Origin: Agapetus fuscipes | Taxonomy: Eukaryota > Arthropoda > Insecta > Trichoptera > Glossosomatidae | Direction of reading: 5' to 3' | Assembly: GCA_951799405.1 (NCBI GenBank) | Contig: OX637342.1 | Span: 682,001-746,000, forward strand | Length of the DNA stretch: 64,000 bases | In this document: positions 12,271 to 23,228 of the stretch, piece by piece | How positions within the stretch are numbered: the stretch's first letter is position 1 | How the letters are laid out: every line of letters begins with the position of its first letter | Translations under genes and position numbers: made by a program | Notes under the pieces: model-generated | Told to the model about the DNA's origin: nothing | The model's database searches: none | What the model saw: only the letters and a program-made list of their open reading frames with translations

Positions 12271-13212
12271 AAAAAGAGCCTTAAGTATGAAAAAAATGAC
12301 AATAAGCTGGTTTAAAATTAAAGAAAAATCATGAGTAATTATGAAAAGGGAATATTGAATTATCCTTAAAACAGAAAAATTGATTTATTAAATAAAGAGA
12401 TAATTAAAAAATACATTAATTTTACTTGATGATTTTCAACTCCCAGCAAAGAAAGAGTTGGAAAAAGAAAGATAATCGTATTTTTATATTTAAAAACATT
12501 TTCAGACTAACGATCCACAACCTGACAAATAAACAATTATATGCTTTATTTTTTAATGATTTCACCATAAAATGTTTTTTCACCAGGGATCAACATCACC
12601 TGGCATCACGTCTGGAGATTCAGTACTCTTCTGTATGGGAATGCAGGCAAACTTGCTATGCTCTTATCGCCCTTAATAAAAATTAATTACTCAATTATAA
12701 AAAAATATATAAAAGAGACTCCGCCCCACAGAGTTGTCATGTTATTCGGCGGTCCCCACTGACCTCTTTACAGTACCCCAGGCGTACGTTTACACTCAAC
12801 CAAAAAGTTTCACCAAAAATGCATACAAACTAAAGAGGCGCTGTTTAATTTTCACTATTTTCTTTTATAAACGCTCTGTTTGAGTTGGGAGGATTTGTTT
12901 TGTACTTGGGATTTTCTAAAAATGAAATTATTGTTGAATAAAATAGATCGCGTGAGGTCGTGACTGCAGATCTTGTGTTGGTTTATATATCAACACCGCT
13001 AATACGACACGAGCAATGTGCAAGTGGGTGCACGAGAAGTATTGGATTATAAAATATATAAATAGATTTAGATAGTGCACACTGTTTACTTTGAGGTATT
13101 TCAAAATAAATTTAATTTAAATATGAAATTCAGTTATATCTGAATAACGGACCGGAAAAGACATTTTATATACAATCTAGAGTTAAATCTTTTATACTTA
13201 CCATTGTCATCT
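12271..13212. other. No recognised feature
   Basis: AT-rich DNA. The 86-codon ORF at 12426-12686 has no recognisable domain. Confidence 0.45.
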
Positions 13213-13475
13213 TGTATTCCTTGACTGATAGGTTGGTATGAGGTTGACCACCCATACTGTAAAAAATGGTTCACTCTGCCTATGTCACCCCTGTTTCAGG
13301 GAAGGTCGGCAAGAGTTGCAGGGCTTATGCTCATTTGAGATTGGGTTTTTTATATTGTAGGTCCACATGCGGCATGTGTGAGCGCGAAATTATGCGTGTC
13401 TGCTTGTGGGAATGCATTTGATATACATCTTAAATGGTATATATCCTTACAGCTTAGATTAGATTAGATTAGAAA
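13213..13475 (+). repeat. R1 retroposon, full length
   Basis: One of the best copies. It has the head TTCCTTGACTGATAGGTTGG, CCCCTGTTTCAGGGAAGGTC, the hairpin block at about 13360-13400, and a tail of GATTA repeats at 13455-13472. Confidence 0.88.
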
Positions 13476-13510
13476 GCTCCGATGTTGACTGAAACCAGGC
13501 ACATTTTTAA

Positions 13511-13708
13511 ATCTATAATCTAAATTACTAGGAGATATTAACATTTGAGGTTCATAGTGAATGGACAAGCTGACACGTATAAGTTCACGCTAATATATGT
13601 AAATTCACGCCACATTTGAACTTATAAATAAAACTCAAATCTCAAATCAGCTCTGAAAATCTTTTCGATCTTCCCTGAAACAGTTGTGACATTGGCAAAG
13701 TGAAACGC
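13511..13708 (-). repeat. R1 retroposon copy, diverged
   Basis: Reverse-complement R1 lying 36 bp from the copy above and in the opposite orientation. Matches include TATTAACATTTGAGG, GACACGTATAAGTTCACGC and CCCTGAAACAGTTGTGACAT. The head is missing. Confidence 0.75.
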
Positions 13709-14127
13709 CTGTCTCCAAGAAAAATGTATAGTTTCAAGTGTTCAAGGCATTCGATTTCAATCCACTAAATCAGGATGTAAAAAACCTTTTTCATTGGGTT
13801 ATATTTTTTCAGATTCTAATTATTCGTTTGTGACATTTATTTTGTAAGTCGTTATTTAATAAAATAACAAGATTTTCATTTCATTTTAATGTAGAACAAA
13901 TTAAGTCGAGCAATTTTGCAAAAAGCTCAAAGAACTGTTATTTTCTTATTTAAAAATCCTTTGACAATTTTCATGAAATGTTTATTTTACATTCTACGTA
14001 GTTTTAAATACCAAGAAAGCTGTTTACGAGTATAACCTACTTACAAAAGCTCTATTACAAGCCTTGGAAAAAAATATAATTTATAATGTACTTATAATTC
14101 TGCCTATATTATGAAAGTTTTATTTTT
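13709..14127. other. No recognised feature
   Basis: AT-rich spacer. No supported ORF. Confidence 0.45.
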
Positions 14128-14433
14128 CTACTTCTTCTTAATCTCCTTCCCATTGCTGAGGGCTGTGACCAGTGTGGAAGCAACCACTCTTCTCCAGTTT
14201 CCTCTTGACTGCGCTGCTTGCAGCGCTATAACCACCGAGGTGCCTGCTGCTGTCTTTACTTGATGGGTCCATCGTGTGGGGAATTTTCCTTTACCTCTCA
14301 TCCCCTCCAAGCTACCGATCACAACCAGTCGTTCCAGGCTATCTTCATTGCCACGGACAACGTTCTTAGATAAATACCTACTTAATAAAATGTATATTTT
14401 CACATGTTCTTTGTAACAAGTCATCAAATCCAA
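14128..14433 (-). pseudogene. LINE reverse transcriptase C-terminal fragment
   Basis: The open frame contains LERLVVIGSLEGMRGKGKFP, TRWTHQVKTAAGTS and NWRRVVASTL. This is the RG.G..PTRW.DQI......W...V block that closes RTE-like endonuclease/reverse transcriptases. Only the last 70 or so residues of such a protein are present and the start is not a genuine initiation site. Downstream on the minus strand I see no R1 tail. It is a 5'-truncated dead copy. The subfamily is not resolved. Confidence 0.65.
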
Positions 14434-14799
14434 CGCAGGTGAAATCTCTGAGATTTTTCTTGGCTACAAAAAACAATTTTATTTTTTTATGTAAGAGTAG
14501 TATTAAAAATGATTTCATAAATAAACCGATTTTCAACTGAATTATTCAAATAGACTGGTTAATAATTTTATGTACACTCCGGCATACATGTGATCAAGCT
14601 ACCTAATAAGTAAATCTACTACGAGTGCTATTCAGAATCAGTTATTGACTTACGCTAGCGTTTTTTTTTATGAATTATTACTTAAAATTTATTTCGTTTC
14701 ATCAAAAGGCTGAAAAATTCATTTATATTATGAAGAAAAAATCTAAATTCATATGACATTTAATTTGATAAACCGTCTTTCTAAGAAACATCTTTGAAG

Positions 14800-14945
14800 G
14801 AAAAATCTTGGGAAAACGAATAAGAGATCACCCAAGAAATTCATACTTCCAAGATTTGAAGCAGCTCATGGATGTCTCCTCCTATTTGCAGCTCAAGAAG
14901 ATGGCAACCAACAGAGACAGATGGCTGGCACAACAAGGCTTGTGG
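14800..14945 (+). pseudogene. LINE reverse transcriptase C-terminal fragment
   Basis: The first 45 codons of the open frame starting at 14808 read GKRIRDHPRNSYFQDLKQLM and then YLQLKKMATNRDRWLAQQG. This resembles the RGRP..SY...L......L...A.DR..W...QG end of RTE-like LINE proteins. The remaining 110 codons of that ORF are AT-rich, low-complexity translation and not part of the protein. It is a different LINE lineage from the fragment at 14128. Confidence 0.6.
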
Positions 14946-15372
14946 TCATTATCGATTTTTTTTAACTCTAATGTGACCTATTGTTTCTGTTACTTCCCAA
15001 TCCTATTAAAAAAACAGGCATTATTTTTAAATTCAAATGACGACAGTAAAAAAATATTTCGCGTAAGTACCTACTCTCGGACGCTGTTCTATGAAGGTAT
15101 TTATTTATTTTTTAGTACGGTTTTCAAAATTTCATTTTTAATTAAATTCTGTCTAAGTCAACAGAGATTTTTTTTCAGAATGAACATGAAAGTATTTTTT
15201 ATTAAAAGCAAGTGTTTTTTTATGTCTTGTTTATCTCATTTTCAAAATAATATATCTTTGTTTTTGGTTATATTTAACTCATAATCTGCTTCGTTTAAAA
15301 TCATTTTACGAATCTCTTTAATTAAAAATTTTCAATTATCAAAAAAATATAAAATACAAACTCTTTAAAAGG
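14946..15372. other. No recognised feature
   Basis: AT-rich DNA that is open in one frame by chance and continues the LINE fragment ORF. It may include the LINE 3' UTR. Confidence 0.45.
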
Positions 15373-15465
15373 TATTTATGGTCCCGGTCATAGTTCCCGA
15401 ATCGCCACATGTGACCCCTTCTGGGATAATGCAATAAGAAGTTACACTATATGTTTTGTTGCATT
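15373..15465 (+). repeat. SINE2 3' fragment
   Basis: CGCCACATGTGACCCCTTCT, then AAGAAGTTACACTATATG, matches the last 90 bp of SINE2 (compare 29440-29515). The tRNA-like head is missing. Confidence 0.7.
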
Positions 15466-15478
15466 TATGGAAAAATCT

Positions 15479-16500
15479 TCGGTGTTATTGCCGAAAGGGG
15501 CAAGTCACCAAACTTGACTAGCGTATTTGGAATATAATAATATCGGTTTGATTCTTGTTTTGCCTCCTGACTAGAGGTGGCCGTTTAAACGAAAAGCAGT
15601 TTAACATAGCTTCTTTTTATTTTAAGCAACTAAGCGCGCTTACAATTTAAACGAAAAGTCGTTTTGAAAAATAAGCGTATAAGCGTTTGAAAAATAAGCG
15701 TATAAGGCGTGTTATAAATAAAACGAAACTTAATTAAACAAAAGTTGCTTATGCTTATTTTATACGCTTATTTTTCAAACGCTTATGGCGGGTTATAAAG
15801 CTAAATCTGCCGTTTTTGTTTCTTACACTTTATGGTCTTAGAAAAATAGTTACAGTAATGAAAAAAATCAAGCATGTTTATTAATTTTTTATCTTAATTA
15901 CAAAGCTTAAACAAAGTATACAACTTAAGAATTGCCACCACAAAAAAATATTTAAAAAAACGCGTTTTTTTACATTTTTAGCTTTTTTTTCGTGTGTACT
16001 GTATTTTGGATTATTTTTTTTGCTTTTTACTTACAGAACTATACATTGTTTAGGTTCAATACTCAACATTGTTTCAATAATGTCAACAGTTTTTGAGTAA
16101 ATATGGAAAAACTGAAACTACTAAATGAATTAAATTTTAATTAAATCAAAGAACACAGTTTTTCCATATGTACTCAAAAACTATTGACATTATTGAAAAA
16201 ATGTCGATAATCAATATTTACAATAAACCCAAAAAACGAAAAAACGCTTTTTAAGCTGCTTATTTTAAAAAGCGTAAGCGTTTTTTCGTTTTTTTTACTA
16301 AGCCGGTTTTTCCATCTCTACTCCTGACCATAAATATAACCCTGGTTCAACGGATGTCATCGGTGATTATTGGTTAACAATTCATTGAAACATAAAATAA
16401 TGAAGTATTGATTGATGATGTTAATACCTGTTTTCTGCCAGGAAAAATAGGTATGTGAATTGGATTCCTCTTTACAAATCTATTTTTTTTATAAATAAAT
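15479..16500 (+). repeat. SINE4 interrupted by a hAT-type element
   Basis: The head at 15479-15571 (GGTGTTATTGCCGAAAGGGG, diverged B box) continues after a 749-bp insertion at 16321 with ACCCTGGTTCAACGGATGTC, and ends near 16500 in an A-rich tail. Removing the insertion and one copy of CTCCTGAC restores the SINE4 order. Confidence 0.8.
15572..16320. mobile_element. hAT-type non-autonomous transposon (749 bp)
   Basis: Ends TAGAGGTGG and the reverse complement of TAGAGATGG are flanked by a perfect 8-bp target duplication CTCCTGAC (15564-15571 and 16321-16328). It is inserted in SINE4. Both flanks of the interior are built of GCTTAT/ATAAGC and AAACG motifs in inverted order. The centre, about 15790-16205, is homologous to element B but lacks its right terminal TGCCG block. 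No transposase is encoded. Confidence 0.85.
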
Positions 16501-17004
16501 AAAATAACAAAATCCATTGTACCGACTCCATTCACAGATAAAATGGATGCGAAAAAATGGAATCAAGTTACTTGTAATATGTGGGGGCTATTAGTACCCC
16601 GAGTATGACACGTTGCGTCATAATTTTTTTCCTCGATTGCGTAAATCAAGAATGTATACAATATACGATGGCACATCTAGAGAGTGATTACGTTTTCCTT
16701 AATTTTTGTGTTTTATACTCGGAGTACAGGGATCCATTTGAAGCCCCTAGTGGTTGTATAGAAATGGTAGCACTCAGTAGAGTATCACATGACCTGTGTC
16801 TCCCCTATATATAGGGGAATACAAATAGGGGTTAAGCGTGGATTCCACTACATTTTAATCGATTTGAGTAAATTTTGAATTTTCGATTGCTGCTACTATT
16901 AACATAAAATGAAAACATATTTATTAAAATATTAATTTTTCTTAATAGATGTAAAAAAATATAAGTAATATAGTCTTCAATACATGACGTTTTTAATATA
17001 CTGA
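16501..17004. other. No recognised feature
   Basis: AT-rich DNA. The 77-codon ORF at 16581-16814 shows no motif. A short palindromic CCCCTATATATAGGGG lies at about 16802-16817. Confidence 0.45.
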
Positions 17005-17195
17005 AAAACAAGCTACACATTTAGTGTAACTTTTCACCGCATTTTCTGCGAAAGGAATCGCATGTAGCGAGTGGAACCTATTTATTAATACAGATAAGAA
17101 GGTCCAACACCTTCAATTTTAGTAGAGATTTCCCAGCTCCCGAGGGATTGGTACTCATTTCTTGAAAAAACTAAATTAACCTTGCCGGTACCTAG
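17005..17195 (-). repeat. SINE2 3' part, diverged
   Basis: Reverse-complement SINE2 from TAGTGTAACTT to the CCCAGCTCCCGAGGGATTGG and TGAGAA..AAGAAATGA region. The tRNA-like head is missing. Confidence 0.65.
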
Positions 17196-17418
17196 ACTAT
17201 AGATTTAACCCTTAAGCTTAAAACTTACAACAAAAATCTACTTACATCTGCTATCGATTTTATGGAACTGGAATTTGCATGTCGTGTGGAGAATGTGAGT
17301 GCATCAGAACTTACGTAAAACCACAAGCAAGTGCAGTCTGTCTAAGCTATAATTGAAATAAATTATTTGCTATTGAATACGATCGTTTGTGGTTTTAGTC
17401 GAGCAATTAAATGAATTT

Positions 17419-17955
17419 AATTGCTCGACTCGAGAGGGCTATTGTGCTCAAAATGGCTATCCCGCTCCACAAAATTCAAGATTTACACTTCCATTGTTCG
17501 GTCAGTTGTGTTGTACGGATGCGAAGCCTGGAGTCTGACTCAAAAACAAGAAAAATCTCTTCAGGTCTTTGAGAACAAAATACTTCGTCGCATTCTCGGA
17601 CCTGTATTTGAAGATGACAGGTGGCGTATCCGAACCAACGCGGAGCTGATGTCCGTGTTTCAAGATCCAAACATAGTGTCGGTAATGAAATCAAGAAGAA
17701 TCCAGTGGGCCGGACATGTAGCACGTGCAGAGGACTCCAGGATCATCAGAACAGTCTTGGATGGTGCCCCCTCAGGTGTTAGACCACTCGGACGTCCCAG
17801 GATGCGGTGGGCAGACAACGTTCAAGCCGACGCCGAAGTTCAGGGAGTGAGGGGACCATGGAGGGAAGCAGCACAAGACAAAGGGACCTGGAGGATTGTG
17901 GTGTGGGAGGCCCTGAGCCTTCAAGGCTTATGAGCCGAAGAAAGTAAAGTAAAGT
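17419..17955 (+). pseudogene. 5'-truncated RTE-like LINE with target duplication
   Basis: The open frame (ATG at 17421, stop at 17931-17933) holds the last 165 or so residues of a non-LTR endonuclease/reverse transcriptase: YTSIVRSVVLYGCEAWSLT (end of the palm/thumb), FENKILRRILGP, RRIQWAGHVAR, LGRPRMRWADNVQ and GTWRIVVWEA. The YADD catalytic palm and endonuclease are absent, so it cannot mobilise. The 3' end is an AAAGT-repeat tail. A 14-bp target duplication AATTAAATGAATTT flanks it (17405-17418 and 17956-17969). The first 12 bp inside the 5' junction are an inverted copy of the target. The coding part is free of stops, so this is a relatively young insertion. Confidence 0.85.
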
Positions 17956-18257
17956 AATTAAATGAATTTCCTTAATCAATATAATTGAAAACTTTGAACT
18001 ACATTCACAATATTATGAGACTTAACAATGTTTGGTTCTGACTGTGTTATTTACACACAGAAAATCCATGGCTCAAGCGCCACCTGACGTGAATTTTCCA
18101 TACAAAAAGACGATGACCAATGGATCAAATGGGTTGTGAATAACCCTGTAAAAATGATTTTAAGACAATAACATCTTAAACGATATCGTGGTAGCGTTTG
18201 TGAATACTGACAGATTTGTTAACAATAAACTCATATTGTTTAGTTTTTCAGTAACTT

Positions 18258-18578
18258 TTTTTTTTCAAGAAATCCTGTGCGGGAGACTCCCAAGATTCTA
18301 AAGACTCTAGGGGTCTATGATACTTGTTGTAGTGTCGCAGAGGTGTACGTGCTTGATCGTCGCTACAGAGCGCCAGTACTCAAGCAAGACCCAGTTGCTG
18401 TAAGGCTGGATGGACCTTTAGTGACCGGTCTTTGCTTAAGGCTTTATGAATTTTTTCAACCCAGCAAAGAGCATATTTGGAAATATAAATAGTATATTTC
18501 TGTGCTCCGCCGGGATCCGAATCCACAACCTTCCATTTACGAGGCCGAAGTGTTGCCACTGCACTACGGACCAGTCCA
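18258..18578 (-). repeat. SINE1, near full length (long 3' variant)
   Basis: Reverse complement: poly(T) at 18258 (the A-tail), then the 3' segment GAAATCCTGTGCGGGAGACT and GGTCTATGATACTTGTTG. The body follows (GTTGCTGTAAGGCTGGATGG, TTTTTCAACCCAGC), and the tRNA-like head ends at CACTACGGACC. Confidence 0.82.
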
Positions 18579-18724
18579 ATATGCCAACAACACGCGGTGT
18601 ACCTGAGCGATAGCCCATCCAAGTAGCATCCGCGCCCCATGTTGCTTAACTTTGGTGATCTGATGAGAACCGGTAAAAGAGCTTTTTTTAACATCACAAG
18701 TGAGCTGTTATTTACTATTAGAGT

Positions 18725-18945
18725 TATATTCCTTGACTTAAAGGTCGGTATGAGGCTGACCACCCATACTGTTAACAATTGGTTCAATTTGACAATGTCA
18801 CCCTGTTTCAGGGAAAGTCGGCAAGAGTTGCAGGGCTTATGTTCATTTGAGATTTGGTTTTTATGTTGTAAGTCCACATACGGCTGTTTGTGAGTTCCCC
18901 AATGTTACGTATCTTTGCAAATTAGATTATATTAGACGCCGAAAC
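18725..18945 (+). repeat. R1 retroposon copy
   Basis: Head TTCCTTGACTTAAAGGTCGG, CCCTGTTTCAGGGAAAGTCG and GTAAGTCCACATACGGC. There is an internal deletion, then AATGTTACGTATCTTTGCAA and a TTAGATTATATTAG tail. Confidence 0.82.
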
Positions 18946-19439
18946 ATTTAAAACCAATAATCGAACATATTTTTGAAGAAATAAAAAAAAATAGAAAATG
19001 GGGATAAAAATGATGCATTGCCTAATTAAACATTTTTAGAATGAAGCAGCTAAAATCCTCAAAATAAAATACATAAAACTTATGCAAATACACTCTCACT
19101 TTTTAGTATGTATATTTTTTAAATTATTTTCTAGCATAATATAAGATGTTATATACGCAGATTTTCCAATCACATAAAATATGTAGAAATAGTGAGAAGA
19201 GGCGTCAGACACTTTAATACCTATAACAGAGAGATGGATTCATCATGGGAAGTTTCTCGGAATGTACCGAATACAATTTCATAAGGAACATCACGCTGAC
19301 CTGGCTTGGACGTGTTTATAATTGATCCGTCAGGTATCCTCTTGCCCTCGTCTCGAAGAACAGGATAGAATACGTCATAATAATACGAAATATCACAACT
19401 CTAGAGCAACTAAGCAGGGGCAAGAAGAGAACACTCTGA
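18946..19439. other. Possible decayed upstream LINE sequence
   Basis: The segment 19200-19440 is less AT-rich and immediately precedes a LINE C-terminal remnant in the same orientation. It may be a further decayed part of it, but I see no diagnostic motif. The rest is AT-rich. Confidence 0.35.
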
Positions 19440-19915
19440 AGAGGCAGTTATTTGCAATAAAATATTAAATAAACGGTTTCGAATGTGTGCTTCCAATAAC
19501 CATTTATGGCTTGAAAACAAAAGAGCTCACTCAGTATACTGCCAACAAACTGAGGACGTGCCAAAAATCTATTGAAAGGAACATGCTGGAAATCAGCCTC
19601 AGAGACAGGGTTCCAAACCAGGAGATCCGTAGACGCACTGGTGTACAGCGAGTAGCCTGCTTGAAGTCGCGCTGGGCTGGTCACGTCGCAAGGCAGGAAC
19701 ATGACAGGTGGCCGAAAAGGATAGTCCAGTAGCGGCCCAGGATTTCCAAGCGGGGAGCAGGGAGACCCCAACTGAAATGGCTGGATTGCATCAAAATAAC
19801 TGCAAGTAGAGGATGGCTGAACACAGCAGCTGATAGACAGGAATGGAGAAGATTAGAGTAGGTCTACGTCCAAGAGTGGACTGAAAAATGCCAAAGAATA
19901 TGAAAGGAGAAGAAA
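19440..19915 (+). pseudogene. RTE-like LINE reverse transcriptase C-terminal remnant
   Basis: The frame starting at 19487 reads TIYGLKTKELTQYTANKL, CQKSIERNMLEISLRDRVPN, EIRRRTGV and SRWAGHVARQ. After a TAG stop at 19730-19732 the same frame continues with RPRISKRGAGRPQLKWLD and ADRQEWRRLE. This order (TYG..TW, ER.ML..SLRDR..N..IR..T, WAGH..R, RG.GRP...W.D, D...W..LE) is the C-terminus of a lineage I recall as abundant in moths and other insects. Stops and a frameshift near 19485 make it inactive. Confidence 0.75.
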
Positions 19916-20102
19916 ACAAATGTGTGATTGTATGGTTTCTTAAGATTTTGTGTTTGTGTATTGTTTACTTACTTGTGTCAGTGTGTCGCTAGATGTAGGC
20001 ATTTGGATGGTTGTACTAGTGGTCGCTCAAAGCTCTAAGTAAGAATATTCTAGCGTGTTCTAGCGTAGTCTGGCGTTTGCTAGACTAACTTTTAACACCT
20101 AT

Positions 20103-20312
20103 AAGTAGATATTGTGATGCTTTGAATTCCCATAAGTTTGCACTTACACATGCCGCATGTGTACCTACTTACAAAATTAATAAATAAATCCAATATGAAA
20201 TAAGCCCTTCAACTCAATCTGGCCTTCTCTGAAACAGGAGTGACATTGTCAAAGTGAATCATTTTTTTACAATATGAGTAGTCAGCCTCATACCAACCAA
20301 TAAGTTAAGACA
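20103..20312 (-). repeat. R1 retroposon copy, diverged
   Basis: Reverse-complement R1 with the hairpin block (CACTTACACATGCCGCATGT), CTGAAACAGGAGTGACATTG and head side CCTCATACCAACCAATAAGT. Confidence 0.78.
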
Positions 20313-21029
20313 GTTTTTTGTTTTATATGCAGACACTTAGTAAGCCAGTGATCACAGCTTCAGTTGTTTGAATGCTTGATTTTCGATTAACCTGTGCGTG
20401 ATTTACTCCGAGATTCATTACTTAAAGTATGCAGCTTTACTTTAAAACACAACCATAGCTTTTACCGAATCAAATGAAAACGGAGACAGCGCCTTTAGTG
20501 AGCGTATTACTTTTCATAATTATTTTGTAAAACGCAGTGGCTGAGTTACCTCGAATAGGGATGCAACAAACAAACAAACAGTGAAATGAATCCGGAATAA
20601 ATTAAAACCGAACAAATGTTGACTTGCTTGATTTTTTCCATTAAGCTTTTTTTAACTACTACCCACTAATAGAGAGCTTCCGTGTTATTCGAAATCGTGA
20701 CAAATAGAGTTCACTTATTTAAGTGGGCATCTCTGAATTGAGTATACATTTTTAATTTGTTTGATCCAATTATCAAGTCCTATGCATCTATGCATTGGTA
20801 TGGACTATGCATTGATCTTCAGTTTAGAAATATGAACCCTTGCAGTCTACCGAAGTCTTTGCTAGAGGGATTGAAAACGTCGGGGAGACCTAATAGAGCA
20901 CTTACATTATAAGACTGGTCCTTAGACAAGGTGGTAAACGCTTCAATCTCGTTATTGGAAAAGCATTGAGTTCGATTTTTGACGGAACACAATACACTTC
21001 AAAGGAGCAAATTCTGCATTATGTAACAA
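20313..21029. other. No recognised feature
   Basis: AT-rich DNA with no supported ORF or repeat. Confidence 0.45.
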
Positions 21030-21275
21030 TTTATAATCTTAGTTGCAAAACGATGTATCTACTAACATTTAAGATTAACAATAAATGCATGCCCACAAAC
21101 AAACACATGTAAGTTCACGCTTACAAATGCTGCATGTGTATTTACAAATTAAAATTTAAACCTCAAAATAACCCCTGCAACTTTTGACGACTTTCCCTGA
21201 AACAGGGGTGACATTGGCAAAGTGAACCATTTTTTTACATTATGGATGGTCAGCCTTATATCAACCTATTAAATA
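21030..21275 (-). repeat. R1 retroposon, near full length
   Basis: Reverse-complement R1 from ATAATCTTAGTTGCAAAACG to CCTTATATCAACCTATTAAA. It includes the perfect CCCTGAAACAGGGG palindrome segment. Confidence 0.83.
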
Positions 21276-21673
21276 AGGAATCTTCAAGTCTCAAATCATT
21301 CATAACGTAAATAAATATTTAAAAATATAAACATTTCAAATTACATGATTTTTTTGTACATTTTTTACGATCCTCGTTTTGCAATGGCGCCTTTTCTGTG
21401 TAATTTTCATAATAGCCTTTTAAGAAAAAGCCTGGAGAGCTAAATGTATCGTTATTTGTGTTGTCGGACAATCATCACTCACTTATGCCGATAATAATGT
21501 TACATTTGTGCAAGCTCATCTGATTTGATTGTGCCCGAGAGATAATATCATACATTCTCATAATGCATCCACAGACATCGCAATTAATGGCAAAAAAACG
21601 TGCAGGTAAAAACAACATGAATACAACAGATAAATGGTCCATGCTGTATGGATATACAATGAACACTCACTAA
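21276..21673. other. No recognised feature
   Basis: AT-rich DNA. The small minus-strand ORFs show no motif. Confidence 0.45.
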
Positions 21674-21720
21674 GGCCCGGTATTTTGAACGCCAGCTTAT
21701 GTGACTTTAGCCTGATAAAA
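21674..21720. repeat. Isolated Harbinger-like MITE end
   Basis: AAGGCCCGGTATTTTGAACG resembles the inverted-repeat ends of the element at 59003-59869. No partner end was found, and CR1/L2-like coding sequence follows at once, so this is a truncated copy. Confidence 0.45.
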
Positions 21721-21744
21721 AAAACTACCCACACGGTCGACATT

Positions 21745-22265
21745 GCAATGGTCTGATCTGGGGTCTTCCAAGGTTTCAGCTGTATAGATTGCAGTCCGTC
21801 TTAAATGCTGCAGCCAAATTACTTTTGGGGGGACGAAAAACTGGCCATGTCTCTCCTCTGTTGCAGCGCCTTCATTGGCTGTGGGTTCCAGAGAGGGTAA
21901 AATATGTGTTTCTGTTTTTAACGCCCTCAGAGGAGTTGCCACATCGTACTAGTGTGAGTTGTACAGAGTCGACCAGATAGGTGGAAAACAACGCACTCTT
22001 CATTCTGCACAGAGTGACGCCATAAACAGGCTTCAGCTGCCACTTGGACGGAACAGAACCGGTTTCGGAGACAGGGCTTTTAGTTTGGCTGGTCCATCCT
22101 GCTGGAACAGTCTACCTCTGGAGTTGAGAACAGAGACCAGTGTTGGCAGTTTCAGGGAGTTGCTTAAGACACATTTGTTTAACAGAAGCTTTCAACACAT
22201 AAAAGTGCCCTTGGAGTGGCTAGTGCCACTAAACGGCGCTATATAAAAATTTACCAATTATTATT
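21745..22265 (+). pseudogene. CR1/L2-like LINE reverse transcriptase C-terminal remnant
   Basis: Two frames carry the conserved tail. The first has LQSVLNAAAKLLLGGRKTGH and LQRLHWLWVPERVKY (21789-21900). The second has RTGFGDRAFSLAGPSCWNSL followed by ELLKTHLF (about 22050-22190). This is the LQ.VQNAAARL...LHWLPV..R and FGDRAFS.AAP..WNSLP..LKTHLF signature of CR1/L2-group LINEs. The 3' end GGCGCTATATAAAAATTTAC followed by ATT repeats is also typical. A frameshift and internal loss near 21900-21960 make it inactive. Confidence 0.82.
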
Positions 22266-22289
22266 AGTGTTGAAAATGCCAGGCCTAAA

Positions 22290-22445
22290 TCCGATCAACT
22301 GTGACTGGATGCATTTGAGAGGAAGATCCGATGAATGTCGAGGTAAAGGAAGACCGAGGAAGGTTCGCATGGACTAAATTTCTGAAATATCCAATGAAGG
22401 GGATATCCATAGTAATAATGAAAGAAGAGTAAACTTTTTAGAGTC
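22290..22445 (+). pseudogene. RTE-like LINE fragment (same family as 24.7 kb)
   Basis: The translation contains CRGKGRPRKVRMD, a stop, then ISEISNEGDIHSNNERRV. It parallels the better-preserved minus-strand copy at 24616-24830 (CRGRGRPRKVWMDQISEIAN). The reading continues at 23284 after an insertion containing the SINE dimer. AAAGAAGAG occurs at both edges and may mark the target site. Confidence 0.6.
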
Positions 22446-22730
22446 TGTGTATTTACTTATTTAGAGATATTTAAAGAGACAGTATTTAAAAAAAACCACA
22501 CTAACTTTTATTTTCACAAATTGAGCATTTATTTGACAAGTATTTTTGACTAACTTACGTCATTTTCAAGAGGACACAGTAACAAAATTGAAAAGACAAA
22601 ACCATAGGGAAATGCAAAAGTAAGATAAGTTTTCATTTTTCAATGGTTTGGTCTTGTCAATTTTCTAAAAATAACTCCTTCAAAATAGCGTCAGTAAATC
22701 GAAATTACTTGAAGTTAAATGCATGTTCAC
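22446..22730. other. Unassigned part of the insertion in the LINE fragment
   Basis: AT-rich sequence between the broken LINE and the SINE dimer. No feature recognised. Confidence 0.4.
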
Positions 22731-23228
22731 AAAAAAAACGCAACTAAGCTACGCATATAGTGTAACTTCTTGTCTGCGTTATCCCCGAAGGGGTCGCATG
22801 TGGCGATTCGGGTCCTATTTATTTTTACAGGTAAGGGGGCCGGCCTCACACCAACCACTTTCAGTTGAAGTGGGGGTTTTCCAGATCCCGAGGGGGCTGG
22901 TTCTCATTTCTTGGGAAGGCTGAGTAAGCCTTGAGATCGAACCCTTGCTCTCGGCATGGAATGCAAGCATTCTACCAATTGAGCTATCGATCTTTTTACG
23001 AGCTTGGTCGTCGTCGCTACAAAGCGCCAATTCTCAAGCAAGCCCCAGTTGCTGTAAGGCTGTATGGACCTTTGGTGACCGGTGATTGGTAAAGGTTTGT
23101 GAATTTTTCAACCCAGCGAAGAGCAAATTTGAAAATATAAATAGTATATTTTTTGTGCTCCGCCGGGATTCGAGCCCACAACCTTCCATTCAGAGTCCGA
23201 ATTGTTACCACTGAACTACGGATCGGTC
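22731..23228 (-). repeat. Dimeric SINE1-SINE2
   Basis: On the minus strand, SINE1 (23228 down to about 22999; tRNA-like head, then GTCCATACAGCCTTACAGCA) is followed without a gap by SINE2 (about 22995 down to 22731). SINE2 has the second tRNA-like head GATAGCTCAATTGGTAGAAT, the block GGGGCCGGCCTCACACC read on the plus strand, and the end GTAGCTTAGTTGCG. The junction GAGCTTGGTCGTCGTCGC is essentially the same as in the copy at 29017-29515. Two separate RNA polymerase III type promoters (A and B boxes) are visible. Confidence 0.82.

Noticed and set aside
14946..15284. C-terminal two thirds of the 158-codon ORF at 14808
   Set aside because: Low-complexity Phe/Asn/Lys-rich translation of AT-rich DNA; only the first 45 codons resemble a LINE protein.
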